Below are positions 34,752 through 43,212 of a stretch of DNA of 64,000 bases, in pieces (position 1 is the stretch's first letter; each line of letters starts with the position of its first letter). The DNA is from Sphingobium sp. BYY-5. Lineage in GTDB: Bacteria; Pseudomonadota; Alphaproteobacteria; Sphingomonadales; Sphingomonadaceae. The DNA is taken from contig NZ_JALEBH010000002.1 in NCBI RefSeq assembly GCF_022758885.1, forward strand, positions 938,501-1,002,500. Direction: 5' to 3'. Position numbers and translations under genes: made by a program. A model generated the notes under the pieces. The model was not told the DNA's origin. It worked only from the letters and a program-made list of their open reading frames with translations, and ran no database searches.

Positions 34752-36899
34752 TCAGAAATTGAAGCTCGCCCGCACCGTGAACTGGCGCGGCGCGCCAGGC
34801 TGGACCCACAGAGCCGCATAGGAGCTGGCATAATATTTCTTGTTGAACAGGTTGTTGACGTCCGCCGACAGCTTGATCTGATCGGTGATGTTGACCGACC
34901 CCAGCACCTTGGCGATGGTGTAGCTGGGCAGATAGAAATCCGCCGCCGTTTGACCGAGGCGCTTGCCGACATGGGTCACGCCCGCGCCCAGCATTGCGTC
35001 ATGATTGCCGATCGAGAAATTCTTGAACAGCAGGGCATTGCCCTGATGCTTGGGAATGTTGATCAGAGGATCGTTCTTGCTCACCCCGGCGGAGAGATAG
35101 TCGTCCGCCCAGCCCGCATCGGTATAGGCATAGGTCGCGAACAGTTCGAACCCGGCGGGCAGCTTGGCGTTGACGTCGAACTCCACCCCTTGGCTTTTGG
35201 CCGCGCCGACCGCCATCGACAGGCCGGTCAGCAGATCGGCGGTCAGGACGTTGCTCTTCTTCATCTTGTATAGCGAGAGCGTGCTGGTGAGCCTGCCATC
35301 CGGCGTCACGAACTTCGCACCGACCTCATAGCTTTTGCTGATTTCCGGGGCGAAGGGATTGTTGTTTACATCGACGCCGCTGTTCGGCCGGAATCCTTTG
35401 CCATAATTGGCGTAGAAGGACAGGCTTTGCGTCGGTTCGAACACCAGTCCCGCCATCGGGCTGAACTTGGTGTAGGATGCAGGGTTTGTCGTCCCCAGCC
35501 GGTTGTCGATATTCTGGCTGAAATCGTCGTATCGGCCGCCAAACCGCACCTTGAACTGTTCGGTGATCTCGATCTGGTCCTGTGCGTACACACCCCAGGC
35601 TTTCTGGACCTCCGTCGAATTCTGGATCACCGCAGTCGGTGTCGGCTCGGCAATATCATAATCAGGGTTAAAGATGTCGATCGAATAGGACTGGTCCGTG
35701 GCGGTCGGGCGATAACGGGTCTGGAACGTCTTGATCTTGAAACGATCCCAGTCCGCGCCGATGCGGATATTGTGGACGATGGAACCGGTTTCCAGCTTGC
35801 CGCTGATTTCGCCACGGAACACCATATGCGTGGTGCTGTAATCGCGATAACGGCGCTGGCGCGACAGGGTCCGCCCGTCATTGTCCAGAAGCTGACGGCC
35901 CATGGCCAGTTCGGGATCGCTGGAATAGCCCTCGAACGTCGTGTCCTTATATCCAGCGCCCAGCATCAGCGTCCAATCGTCATTGAAGTCATGCTGATAT
36001 TGCGCCTGGTGGCCCAGCACGCCGATCTTGATCGGACCGTCATTCGGGTTGCTCAGGAAACGTGAATTGGGGATAGCGCCCAGATTATAGCTGGTCGTGC
36101 CGTCGGCGCCGACGGTCGGGATCGCCACCACGCCCCGGTCGAACGGCACTTCCTGCTTCACATATTCCAGTTCGTAGGTGAAGATATCCTTGTCCGACAG
36201 CTTCGCCATGAAGGACGGGGTCAGCGTATATTTCTGCGTCTTCACCGTGTCGCGGAAACTATCGGCCTGTTCGGATGATCCGTTGATGCGCACCGCGATA
36301 CTATCGGTGAGAGGCAGGTTATAATCGCCCTCCACCCGATAGGTTTCCCAGCTCCCGGCGGAAACGGCGAAGCTGCCGCCTTCCTTGAAGGTCGGCTTCT
36401 TGGTGACGATGTTGATCGTGCCGCCCGGCTCGCCGCGCCCGAAGATCGCGCTGTTCGGGCCTTTCAGCACCTCGATCCGCTCGACGTTCGACGCATCGCG
36501 CGGGCCGCCATAGCCGCGCCCGCCGTTGAAGCCGTTGACCAGGAAGCCGCTTGGGAAATTTTCGTCGCCGGCAAAGCCGCGAATGGCGAAACTGTCCCAC
36601 AGGCCGCCGAAATTATTCTGCTTCGACACGCCGCTCGCCAGTTCCAGCGCGGTGTCGAGCCGGGTGATGTTGAGGTCGTCGAGCAGCTTGCCTTCCAGGA
36701 ACTGCACCGCCTGCGGGATTTCCTTGACCGGCGTGTCGCCGAAATATTGGCGCTTGAGGCCGGTGACGACAATGTCGCCGTCGGCTGTTGCCGCGGCCGG
36801 CTCCTGCGCCTGGGCGGCGGAGGATAGTCCGACTGTGGACAGGGCGATGGTGGCGGTGCTGGCGATGAACGCCAGGCGGAGGGCCGGTATAGTGCGCAT
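34752..36899 (-). CDS. TonB-dependent receptor of the siderophore-receptor family
   Basis: 715 residues from ATG 36899, preceded by AAGGGG; upstream in-frame ATGs lack a signal peptide. Signal peptide, then a TonB-box-like DGDIVVTGLKR. The plug domain includes NNFGGLWDSFAIRGFAGDENF, IEVLKGPNSAIFGRGEPGGTINIVTKKP, and the barrel ends in the aromatic FTVRASFNF. The sequence family is named for ferric siderophores, but the ligand here may be a metal chelate for the neighbouring HupE operon or the substrate of the amine importer. It is transcribed separately from both, with hairpins on each side. Confidence 0.92.
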   Translation of the reverse strand: MRTIPALRLAFIASTATIALSTVGLSSAAQAQEPAAATADGDIVVTGLKRQYFGDTPVKEIPQAVQFLEGKLLDDLNITRLDTALELASGVSKQNNFGGLWDSFAIRGFAGDENFPSGFLVNGFNGGRGYGGPRDASNVERIEVLKGPNSAIFGRGEPGGTINIVTKKPTFKEGGSFAVSAGSWETYRVEGDYNLPLTDSIAVRINGSSEQADSFRDTVKTQKYTLTPSFMAKLSDKDIFTYELEYVKQEVPFDRGVVAIPTVGADGTTSYNLGAIPNSRFLSNPNDGPIKIGVLGHQAQYQHDFNDDWTLMLGAGYKDTTFEGYSSDPELAMGRQLLDNDGRTLSRQRRYRDYSTTHMVFRGEISGKLETGSIVHNIRIGADWDRFKIKTFQTRYRPTATDQSYSIDIFNPDYDIAEPTPTAVIQNSTEVQKAWGVYAQDQIEITEQFKVRFGGRYDDFSQNIDNRLGTTNPASYTKFSPMAGLVFEPTQSLSFYANYGKGFRPNSGVDVNNNPFAPEISKSYEVGAKFVTPDGRLTSTLSLYKMKKSNVLTADLLTGLSMAVGAAKSQGVEFDVNAKLPAGFELFATYAYTDAGWADDYLSAGVSKNDPLINIPKHQGNALLFKNFSIGNHDAMLGAGVTHVGKRLGQTAADFYLPSYTIAKVLGSVNITDQIKLSADVNNLFNKKYYASSYAALWVQPGAPRQFTVRASFNF

Positions 36900-37174
36900 G
36901 ATGCTGTAACCCCTTATAAAATCGCTATTCCCTAATGTCCTGCGAAACGGGGAGGCCGGATTATGTCTTTCCCAAGCAGGCTTTTGCCTGTCGTCGGGGC
37001 CGGTCCTTGGGTGATTGGCCACCTCTTCCTTGGGTTCGAGGCTAAGTTGAGTGACGGAAATATTACGTCAAACTTGGCTCATAAGACGGCGCATAATTGT
37101 GAATCGCAGGCTCCTACGGCAGGAAAATGCTGCGCCCCATGATGCGGTTCGAAGGCGCGAGAAGGCTGGAAAAT
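36900..37174. promoter_or_regulatory. gene-free region upstream of the TonB receptor
   Basis: Part of a 325-base gap. It should hold the receptor promoter; an AT-richer stretch lies around 37050-37105. I looked for a Fur-type palindrome and did not find a convincing one. Confidence 0.4.
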
Positions 37175-37202
37175 GGCCGCCTTCCTGTGATGGAAGGCGG
37201 CC
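37175..37202 (-). terminator. strong terminator of the HupE operon
   Basis: GGCCGCCTTCC, loop TGTGAT, GGAAGGCGGCC: a perfect 11-bp stem about 22 bases past the DUF1624 stop. On the minus strand it is followed by ATTTTCC. It separates the HupE operon from the TonB receptor gene. Confidence 0.8.
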
Positions 37203-37224
37203 CAGGCGACCCGACGCAGGACCG

Positions 37225-38436
37225 TCAGAGATATTTGAGCCACCAGATGTCCTTGCGGCGTTGTTTGAGCTGTGCGAACCAGCGGGTGGGGAAATAGAGG
37301 ATCGGGATCAGGATGAAGACCCAGATCCAAACCCAGCGCAGATGATCGACGCCGAATACCGCGCCCTTGGTCGGGCCATACATCAGCAGCGCGACATTAT
37401 AGATGGCCTTCAGCACATAGAGGTGCAGGACATAATAGAACATCGGCGCGCCGCCCAGCAGGGCAAGGTGCGGCATCAGCTTGCTGCCCTCGAATCGTTC
37501 GAACAGCGCCAGCAACAGGCAACCGGCGCCGACGGTCGGCATCAGGAACAGCAAGGAAGGCGGATATTTGGTCAGCGCCAGAAAGCTCATCACCGTGCGC
37601 AGCGGCGTTTCCGCGACGAACCAGGGCTTGTCCCCGTAAAAGTTGAGATAGCGGATGACGACGAAGCCGATGAGGAGGCTGAGGCCCAGCGTCACCAGCA
37701 GCCTGATGCGCCGTTGCGGGTCGCTGCCGCGCGCGAACCAGGGGCCGCAGGCATAGCCGAGCAGGATCACGCCGATCCACGGCAGGATCGGATAGGTGGT
37801 CTTAACCGCGATGCCGCCGACATCGATCAGCGAACGCTGATGCAGGATCGCCCAGAACGCATAGCCCGGCTGATCCGCCGTCAGCCGGATCGGATCGAGC
37901 AGATTGTGCAGGCAGACGATGGCCAGTCCGACCGCGAATTGCGCCGGGCGTGGGAGATGGAGCAGCGCCGCCAGCGCGATCATGCTGATGCCGATTGCCC
38001 AGATCACCTGCAACCAGATCGCCGTCGGTGGAAAGGCGGGCGCCTGCGTCGGCCAGGCATAGCCGACCACGGTGAATTCCAGGACGATCAGGAACAGGCC
38101 GCGCTTGAACAGGAATTCCGACACTTGGCGCTTGCTGTGCGACTGGCCATAGAGCCAGGCGGACAGGCCGGTCAGCGCGACGAAGGTCGGCGCGCAGAAA
38201 GTCGACAGCAACCGCGTGAAGAACAGCCCCGGATCGGTCGTGTTGGCGTCGACCGGGTCCGTCACCTGCAAATGCAGGAACCAGGTTTCGCGGACATGGT
38301 CGACCAGCATGAACAGCATGACCAGCCCGCGCAGCGCGTCGATCGCGATCAGGCGCGTGCGCGTCTTTGCCGCGTCGAGCGGAGATGCGGAGGCCCGAAG
38401 GCCGATGGGGGGTGCGTGCCCCGCGATACTGCTCAT
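37225..38436 (-). CDS. DUF1624-type membrane protein (heparan-alpha-glucosaminide acetyltransferase family)
   Basis: 403 residues from ATG 38436. Ten or so membrane segments. The family start is AIDALRGLVMLFMLVDHVRETWF, with the conserved DALRG and D-H pair, and later PWIGVILLGYACGPWF and LHLYVLKAIYNVALL. Relatives include transmembrane acyltransferases that move acetyl groups across the membrane, but bacterial members are uncharacterised. It is the last gene of a five-gene operon with a HupE permease and exported proteins. Confidence 0.8.
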   Translation of the reverse strand: MSSIAGHAPPIGLRASASPLDAAKTRTRLIAIDALRGLVMLFMLVDHVRETWFLHLQVTDPVDANTTDPGLFFTRLLSTFCAPTFVALTGLSAWLYGQSHSKRQVSEFLFKRGLFLIVLEFTVVGYAWPTQAPAFPPTAIWLQVIWAIGISMIALAALLHLPRPAQFAVGLAIVCLHNLLDPIRLTADQPGYAFWAILHQRSLIDVGGIAVKTTYPILPWIGVILLGYACGPWFARGSDPQRRIRLLVTLGLSLLIGFVVIRYLNFYGDKPWFVAETPLRTVMSFLALTKYPPSLLFLMPTVGAGCLLLALFERFEGSKLMPHLALLGGAPMFYYVLHLYVLKAIYNVALLMYGPTKGAVFGVDHLRWVWIWVFILIPILYFPTRWFAQLKQRRKDIWWLKYL

Positions 38437-38461
38437 GATGCTGTCCCTGATTGCGCCGTCT

Positions 38462-39061
38462 TCACTCGCCCTTGGGCTGGAAGAGATCCTTGTAGAAACC
38501 AACCGTCTTCACGGTGACGGTGACGGGCGTGTCGCCCTTGTTACGGAAATACCAGCCATGGGTGCCGTCGAAGGGGGCAGTGAAATCGCCCTGGCCGCCG
38601 GTCATCTCCAGTTCTTTCCAATAATCGGTGAACTCCCCCTCGGCGGCCTGCGCCTTCTCACCGTGCATTTCGGCCTTTACCGGGCCGCCGGTCGATTTCC
38701 AGGTGAAGATGAAGCTGTCGCCCTTGGCCATATGCGCCTTCACCTCGCGGCCGCTGTGCGGTTCCAGCGTGATGGTCATCTCATCCTGCCGCCAGGCGGC
38801 GGGTCGGGCGATCGTTGTCTTGGTCGGAATCTCGACATCGGCCGGGGCGGCGGCTTCTGTAGCGGGCGCGGCTTCCGCCTTGTCCGCCACCATGCCGGTA
38901 AGGCCCAGCGCGCTGCCGACGCCGGTCGGGTCGACGCCATATTCGGCCGGCAGCACGAACAGGGTGACGATGGCGATTGCGGCGATCGCCGCGCCTCCGG
39001 TCGCCTTGGCCAGCGTGGCGGGCGATGGGCTGATCCGGTTGGGAAGGGTGGTTGCGGTCAT
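38462..39061 (-). CDS. membrane-anchored periplasmic protein of unknown function
   Basis: 199 residues from ATG 39061. A short cytoplasmic N-terminus, one membrane segment (GGAAIAAIAIVTLFVLPA), an Ala/Pro-rich linker, then a beta-rich periplasmic domain (DEMTITLEPHSGREVKAHMAKGD..., HGWYFRNKGDTPVTVTVKTVGFY). Proteins of this type are annotated only as transmembrane anchor proteins. It starts ten bases after the HupE stop. A metal-handling or quality-control role is a guess from context. Confidence 0.7.
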   Translation of the reverse strand: MTATTLPNRISPSPATLAKATGGAAIAAIAIVTLFVLPAEYGVDPTGVGSALGLTGMVADKAEAAPATEAAAPADVEIPTKTTIARPAAWRQDEMTITLEPHSGREVKAHMAKGDSFIFTWKSTGGPVKAEMHGEKAQAAEGEFTDYWKELEMTGGQGDFTAPFDGTHGWYFRNKGDTPVTVTVKTVGFYKDLFQPKGE

Positions 39062-39071
39062 GTCAGGCCCC

Positions 39072-39806
39072 CTAGGAAATAGAACCGGCTGTGAAATAGC
39101 CGGCAAGCTGATAGCCGATCAGGACGAAGCCTGCGGTCATCAGCGCGGCGTTGGCGACGATGGCGCTGCGGTGAAAGGTCGAAGTCATGCGCCACAGGTT
39201 CATGAGGAGAAGGATGATCGTCAGCGCCATGAACTGGCCCAGCTCGACGCCGACATTGAAGCTTATGAGATTGTATATCATTCCATCTTTGGCCAGTGTC
39301 AACTCCTGCAACTTGGTCGCCAGGCCGAAACCGTGGAAGAAGCCGAAGATCAGCACCGCCGCCTTGGGATTGGGCGATATACCGAACCAGGTCTTGAACC
39401 CGTCCAGATTGTCGATCGCCTTGTAGACCACCGACAGGCCGATAATCGCGTCGATCAGGAAGGGATTGGCGCGGATGTCGAGCAGCACGCCCAGCAGCAG
39501 CGTCGTGCTGTGGCCGATGGCGAACAAGGTTACATAAGCGCCGACATCCTTCAGCCGGTAGAGGAAGAAGATGACGCCCGCCAGGAACAGCAGATGGTCG
39601 TAGCCAGTGACCATATGCTTGGCCCCCAGATACATGTACGGGATGATGTTGATCCCCGACGCGCCTTCGATAAAGGCCTTGTCATTCTCGTTGACGCCAT
39701 GCGCCCAGAGCGTCGAACTCAGGAACGCCAAAGCCAGTCCCAGGAGCAGCAGCGCGATCCGCCGCATGGTCCGGGATGGGATCGGGGGGCGGATCGCAAG
39801 GAACAT
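39072..39806 (-). CDS. hupE: HupE/UreJ-family metal permease
   Basis: 244 residues from ATG 39806 (ATG 39767 is an alternative and gives a cleaner signal peptide). Both HupE signatures are present: HMVTGYDH (H-x5-D-H) in the first core helix and FGFFHGFGLA later. About seven membrane segments. HupE/UreJ proteins import nickel (or cobalt); the N-terminal segment ends LWAHGVNEN, which would leave an N-terminal His if cleaved. It is flanked by exported proteins whose mature N-termini also begin His-Gly. Confidence 0.88.
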   Translation of the reverse strand: MFLAIRPPIPSRTMRRIALLLLGLALAFLSSTLWAHGVNENDKAFIEGASGINIIPYMYLGAKHMVTGYDHLLFLAGVIFFLYRLKDVGAYVTLFAIGHSTTLLLGVLLDIRANPFLIDAIIGLSVVYKAIDNLDGFKTWFGISPNPKAAVLIFGFFHGFGLATKLQELTLAKDGMIYNLISFNVGVELGQFMALTIILLLMNLWRMTSTFHRSAIVANAALMTAGFVLIGYQLAGYFTAGSIS

Positions 39807-39809
39807 GGC

Positions 39810-40190
39810 TTATTGCGCCTGGAAGGTGGCGAAGCTCTTGGCTCCGCTCTTGTCGACCAGCGCGACCACCAGCTTGGCGCCCTTGGCCGCCTTGAAGCCC
39901 GGTGCGCTCAGCTTGTTGCCGCCGGCGGGTTTCAGCGCCGCTTCGGTCTTGGCGCCGGCGGCGGTCTGGGTCAGCTTGGCGGTGAAGCCGGCGGTGGCCA
40001 GCGGCTCATCCTCTTCGCTGAGGTATACGTCCACGCCCTTGGGACCGGCCACCAGTTCGATCATGGTTTCGCCGGTCATCTGGACCAGGCCACCATGCTG
40101 CGGTTTCATGCTGCCATGGGCGTGCAGCATGGCGGGGGCCGCCATCAGCGCCAGCCCGGCGATCATGGTGCGGAAAACAACGGTCTTCAT
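39810..40190 (-). CDS. small exported protein with N-terminal His-Gly
   Basis: 126 residues from ATG 40190. Signal peptide MKTVVFRTMIAGLALMAAP ending MLHA, then mature HGSMKPQHGGLVQMTGE. The remainder is a compact beta-rich domain (IELVAGPKGVDVYLSEEDEPL...LVVALVDKSGAKSFATFQ). I do not recognise the family beyond hypothetical exported proteins found beside HupE/DUF4198 genes. The His/Met-containing N-terminus suggests metal binding. It lies three bases before hupE. Confidence 0.72.
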   Translation of the reverse strand: MKTVVFRTMIAGLALMAAPAMLHAHGSMKPQHGGLVQMTGETMIELVAGPKGVDVYLSEEDEPLATAGFTAKLTQTAAGAKTEAALKPAGGNKLSAPGFKAAKGAKLVVALVDKSGAKSFATFQAQ

Positions 40191-40219
40191 GGGGACTCTC
40201 CTGGTCGAAAGGGTGAAAC

Positions 40220-40963
40220 TCATTCCGGCAGATGGGGCAGGACGAAGGATAGCGAGGCGCGATATTCCTCATGATCCACCTTCTTGTCGGTCGTCTGGCC
40301 GACATAGATGGCCATCAGCACATTGATGCCCTGGTTGCGCAGCGTGATGGTCGCGGTGCCGTCCGCGCCGGTCTTGGCGGGCGCGGCTTCGTCGGGATCG
40401 TTGACATAATCCTGCATCACGGTTGCGCCCGCGATTGGCTGGCCCTTGTAATAGACGCGCACCTTCATCGGCGCGCCCATCTTCTGGGGGATGTCGATGC
40501 CCACCGGCACGATCTGCAGCATATGGCCTTCGAACAGCGGAACCGGCTTGGTCGGGACTTGCGTCAGATGGACGGCATATTTGAAATTATGCTCGGCCAG
40601 TGTGGCGTTGGGTACTTCGTCGCGGCCCTTATTGTGCCATTCGCCGTCGGGCGTCTTGCTCCAATAGCCATAGTCCATGATCGCGGCGACGGCGGCGACC
40701 GGTTCGTCGCTGTCCACGACCGGGATCACGCCCGCCGCGCGCAGCGACGTGTTCACCGGCGCCCAGTCGCTGTCATAGCCGGTGATGGTCTTGACCAGTG
40801 GCAGGCGCTTGACCGCGTCCAGGTCATCGGCGCCCACGCCATAGATCAGCGCCAGTTGTCGCGCCCGTTGCGCGAACCAGATGCCGTGGGCATCCGCTGG
40901 AACGGTCATGGCGGCAAGGGTGACGGCGCCGATGGCGGCCGTAGCAAGGCGTTTGAAAGCCAT
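40220..40963 (-). CDS. DUF4198 periplasmic protein, putative metal-uptake component
   Basis: 247 residues; ATG 40963 follows GAGGAG. Signal peptide ending VPADA, mature start HGIWFAQRARQ. A DUF4198 layout: an N-terminal beta domain and a C-terminal carboxypeptidase-regulatory-like fold (MKVRVYYKGQPIAGATVMQDYVND...KTGADGTATITLRNQG). DUF4198 proteins (NikK-like) accompany nickel and other metal transporters. First gene of the operon, with its promoter in 40964-41060, where CCGAATGT occurs twice nine bases apart. Confidence 0.8.
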   Translation of the reverse strand: MAFKRLATAAIGAVTLAAMTVPADAHGIWFAQRARQLALIYGVGADDLDAVKRLPLVKTITGYDSDWAPVNTSLRAAGVIPVVDSDEPVAAVAAIMDYGYWSKTPDGEWHNKGRDEVPNATLAEHNFKYAVHLTQVPTKPVPLFEGHMLQIVPVGIDIPQKMGAPMKVRVYYKGQPIAGATVMQDYVNDPDEAAPAKTGADGTATITLRNQGINVLMAIYVGQTTDKKVDHEEYRASLSFVLPHLPE

Positions 40964-41070
40964 CCGGTACTCCTCGATAATGGGTGGTCCCTGGGAATCG
41001 AGGCTATGCTGCGCGCACGACCGAATGTTCCGAATGTGTGAAATGACTAGGTATAAAATGTCAAAAAGAG

Positions 41071-41103
41071 AGGGCCGACGAAGCGGGATGCTTCGCCGGC
41101 CCT
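41071..41103. terminator. bidirectional terminator after the aldehyde dehydrogenase
   Basis: AGGGCCGACGAAGC, loop GGGAT, GCTTCGCCGGCCCT with one mismatch in 14 pairs. T-runs follow on both strands (CCTTTTTCG on plus, CTCTTTTTGAC on minus), so it terminates the minus-strand aldehyde dehydrogenase and shields the DUF4198 promoter. Confidence 0.85.
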
Positions 41104-41128
41104 TTTTCGCCCATGGCGGATGCCTGCG

Positions 41129-42550
41129 TCAGGCGTCTTCGAGCGCCACGATGTTGACGATATGCGCCTGGGTATATTCCAGCAGCCCCGCCTCGCCCAG
41201 CTCGCCGCCCAGGCCCGACTGCTTCACCCCGCGGAAGGGGATGTTGGCGTCGATGGCCAGATGCTGGTTGACCCAGACCGTGCCGGTGTCGATCTTCATC
41301 GCGATTTCGGTCGCGCGCGCGACATCCTTGCCCCACACGGTCCCGGCCAGACCATAGTCGCTGTCGTTGGCGCGGGCGATGACATCGTCGATATCGTCAT
41401 ATTTCAGCACCGGCAGCACCGGACCGAACTGTTCCTCACGCACCAGCGGCGCGTCCTCGTCCAGATCGCGGACGATGGTGGGCGCAATGAAATAGCCCGG
41501 CCGGTTCAGCGGCTCGCCACCGGCCAGCACCGTGCCGCGCTGCTTGGCGTCGGCGATGAGCGCGCTGACCTTGTCGAACTGCATCTTGTTCTGCACCGGT
41601 CCGATGGTCGTCCCCTGCTTGGCGCCGTCGTCGACGATCGCTTCCTTGGCCAGCTTCGCCAGTTCGTCGCAGAAATCGTCATACATGGGCGCGGGCACAT
41701 AGGCGCGCTTCACCGCGACGCAGATCTGCCCGGCATTGGTCATCGCGCCCTGATAGACTTTGTGCGCCACCTTGCGCGCATCCACATCGTCCAGCACGAT
41801 CGCCGCGTCATTGCCGCCCAGTTCCAGCGTCACCCGTTTCACCGTCCCGGCCGAAGACGCCATCACCTTCTTGCCGGTCGCGGTCGATCCGGTGAAGGCG
41901 ACCTTGGCGATATCCTTGTGCCCGGTCATCAGCGGTCCCAGCTCATTCTGGTCGCACACGATATTGAGCACGCCCGCCGGCAGGATGGCCTGCGCCAGCT
42001 CGCCGAACAACAATGTGGTGAGCGGTGTCGTCGGCGCAGGCTTGGCGACCATCGTATTGCCCGTCACCAGCGCCGGCCCCAGCTTGTTCATCAGCAGGAT
42101 CAGCGGGAAATTCCACGGCGTGATGGAGGCCACGACGCCCAGCGGCGTGCGATGCTCCACCACCCGGTTGCCGCCCTCATCCTTCAGCACCTTCGGCTCT
42201 ACCCGCATCGCGGCGAAGGCGCGCAGGGTGAAGACGCTGCCCATGATCTCATACCCCGCCTGGTCCAGCGGCTTGCCCTGTTCGCGCGTCAGCAGGCTGG
42301 CAAACTCGCCGATCCGCGCTTCCAGCGTGTCGGCCAGCTTGAGGACCAGCGCCGCGCGCTCCTCCACCGGCACGGCCGCCCATGCCGGTTGCGCGCGCTT
42401 TGCGGCGGCGATCGCCCGCTCCAGCAGCGCCTCGTCCGCCTTGGGGCAGGATGCGAAACTTTCGGCCGTCGCCGGGTTCACCACGTCGAACTGGCTGACA
42501 CCCGGCACCAGCTCGCCGTCGATCAGCATCCGATATTCCCGATCCATCAT
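41129..42550 (-). CDS. aldehyde dehydrogenase of the ferulate module (possible vanillin dehydrogenase)
   Basis: 473 residues; ATG 42550 follows AAGGAGAG. Landmarks ITPWNFPLILLMNK, FTGSTATGKK, LELGGNDA (base) and AGQICVAVKR (nucleophilic Cys) are intact. It is divergent from the FerC-like regulator and shares a promoter region holding an operator of the ferulate regulon, so vanillin, the aldehyde released by FerB, is an attractive substrate. The sequence itself is closer to AldA/PuuC-like enzymes than to classical Vdh, so the product name stays general. Confidence 0.85.
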   Translation of the reverse strand: MMDREYRMLIDGELVPGVSQFDVVNPATAESFASCPKADEALLERAIAAAKRAQPAWAAVPVEERAALVLKLADTLEARIGEFASLLTREQGKPLDQAGYEIMGSVFTLRAFAAMRVEPKVLKDEGGNRVVEHRTPLGVVASITPWNFPLILLMNKLGPALVTGNTMVAKPAPTTPLTTLLFGELAQAILPAGVLNIVCDQNELGPLMTGHKDIAKVAFTGSTATGKKVMASSAGTVKRVTLELGGNDAAIVLDDVDARKVAHKVYQGAMTNAGQICVAVKRAYVPAPMYDDFCDELAKLAKEAIVDDGAKQGTTIGPVQNKMQFDKVSALIADAKQRGTVLAGGEPLNRPGYFIAPTIVRDLDEDAPLVREEQFGPVLPVLKYDDIDDVIARANDSDYGLAGTVWGKDVARATEIAMKIDTGTVWVNQHLAIDANIPFRGVKQSGLGGELGEAGLLEYTQAHIVNIVALEDA

Positions 42551-42628
42551 CGCTCTCCTTGAATAACAGGCCCGGATGGCCGTGGCATTAGCCTATCGCT
42601 TTCCGCGCCTGCTGACTGTACCATATAT

Positions 42629-42648
42629 ATGTGTGCCTGGGATACAAT
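42629..42648. promoter_or_regulatory. ferulate-regulon operator S1
   Basis: ATGTGTGCCTGGGATACAAT; on the minus strand it reads ATTGTATCCCAGGCACACAT. It lies 27 bases before the MarR start and about 80 before the divergent aldehyde dehydrogenase start. It is one of five matching sites; the regulator encoded alongside probably represses itself here. Confidence 0.72.
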
Positions 42649-42674
42649 TTTGGCAAGGGGAGATTATATTGGGG

Positions 42675-43115
42675 ATGAAACAGGGAGGCGATCTTCTCTC
42701 GCTTGTCGGCTATCAGCTTCAGCAGGCCAATTTGCGGCTGGAAACGGATGCGCGGGCGGTCTTGGCCGATTTCGACCTGACACCGGCCAAGCTCACGGCC
42801 CTCATCCTGATCCGCGACAATCCGGGCTGCGACCAGACCACCTTGGGGCGTGCGCTCAGTATCAACCGATCGAGCGCGATGAAGCTGGTCAATATTCTGG
42901 TTGAAAAGAGGTTGATCGAACGGCAGCCCGGCCGGGACTTGCGCACCAATGCGCTGGTCCTGCTGCCGGAAGGGCAGCGACAGGTCGACGCGATGCTGGC
43001 GGCGGTACACCGGTCCGACACCCGCATGACCGCGCGGCTGAGCCGGGAGGACATCCAGACGCTGCACAATCTGCTCACCCGGCTTGGTCCGGCGACGGGC
43101 GCGGCGGAGGATTGA
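42675..43115 (+). CDS. ferC: FerC-like MarR-family repressor
   Basis: 146 residues from ATG 42675 (GGGGAGA upstream; a TTG two codons earlier is possible). Winged HTH: FDLTPAKLTALILIRDNPGCDQTTLGRALSINRSSAMKLVNILVEKRLIERQPG followed by the wing DLRTNALVLLPEG. In Sphingobium SYK-6 the MarR protein FerC represses the ferBA genes and responds to feruloyl-CoA. Here the gene stands right before a FerA homologue, and operators occur before it, ferA, the transporter and ferB. Calling it FerC is inference from this context. Confidence 0.78.
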   Translation: MKQGGDLLSLVGYQLQQANLRLETDARAVLADFDLTPAKLTALILIRDNPGCDQTTLGRALSINRSSAMKLVNILVEKRLIERQPGRDLRTNALVLLPEGQRQVDAMLAAVHRSDTRMTARLSREDIQTLHNLLTRLGPATGAAED

Positions 43116-43135
43116 ACAGGTCCGGGCTTGCGCAG

Positions 43136-43155
43136 ATTGTATCACTAGCGCACAT
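43136..43155 (+). promoter_or_regulatory. ferulate-regulon operator S2
   Basis: ATTGTATCACTAGCGCACAT, 57 bases before the ferA start and 20 bases after the MarR stop. It indicates that ferA has its own regulated promoter besides any readthrough. Confidence 0.75.
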
Positions 43156-43212
43156 TTCACGGAAATGAGATGGCCGATTCGCCCGATGACGCCGCTCGCG
43201 GAGGAGGTGCGT

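Noticed and set aside
36900-37174. Fur box upstream of the TonB receptor
   Set aside because: No 19-bp palindrome resembling GATAATGATAATCATTATC could be found by eye.
41129-42550. Naming the aldehyde dehydrogenase LigV/Vdh
   Set aside because: Context fits vanillin oxidation, but the sequence does not clearly resemble classical vanillin dehydrogenases, so the symbol was left empty.
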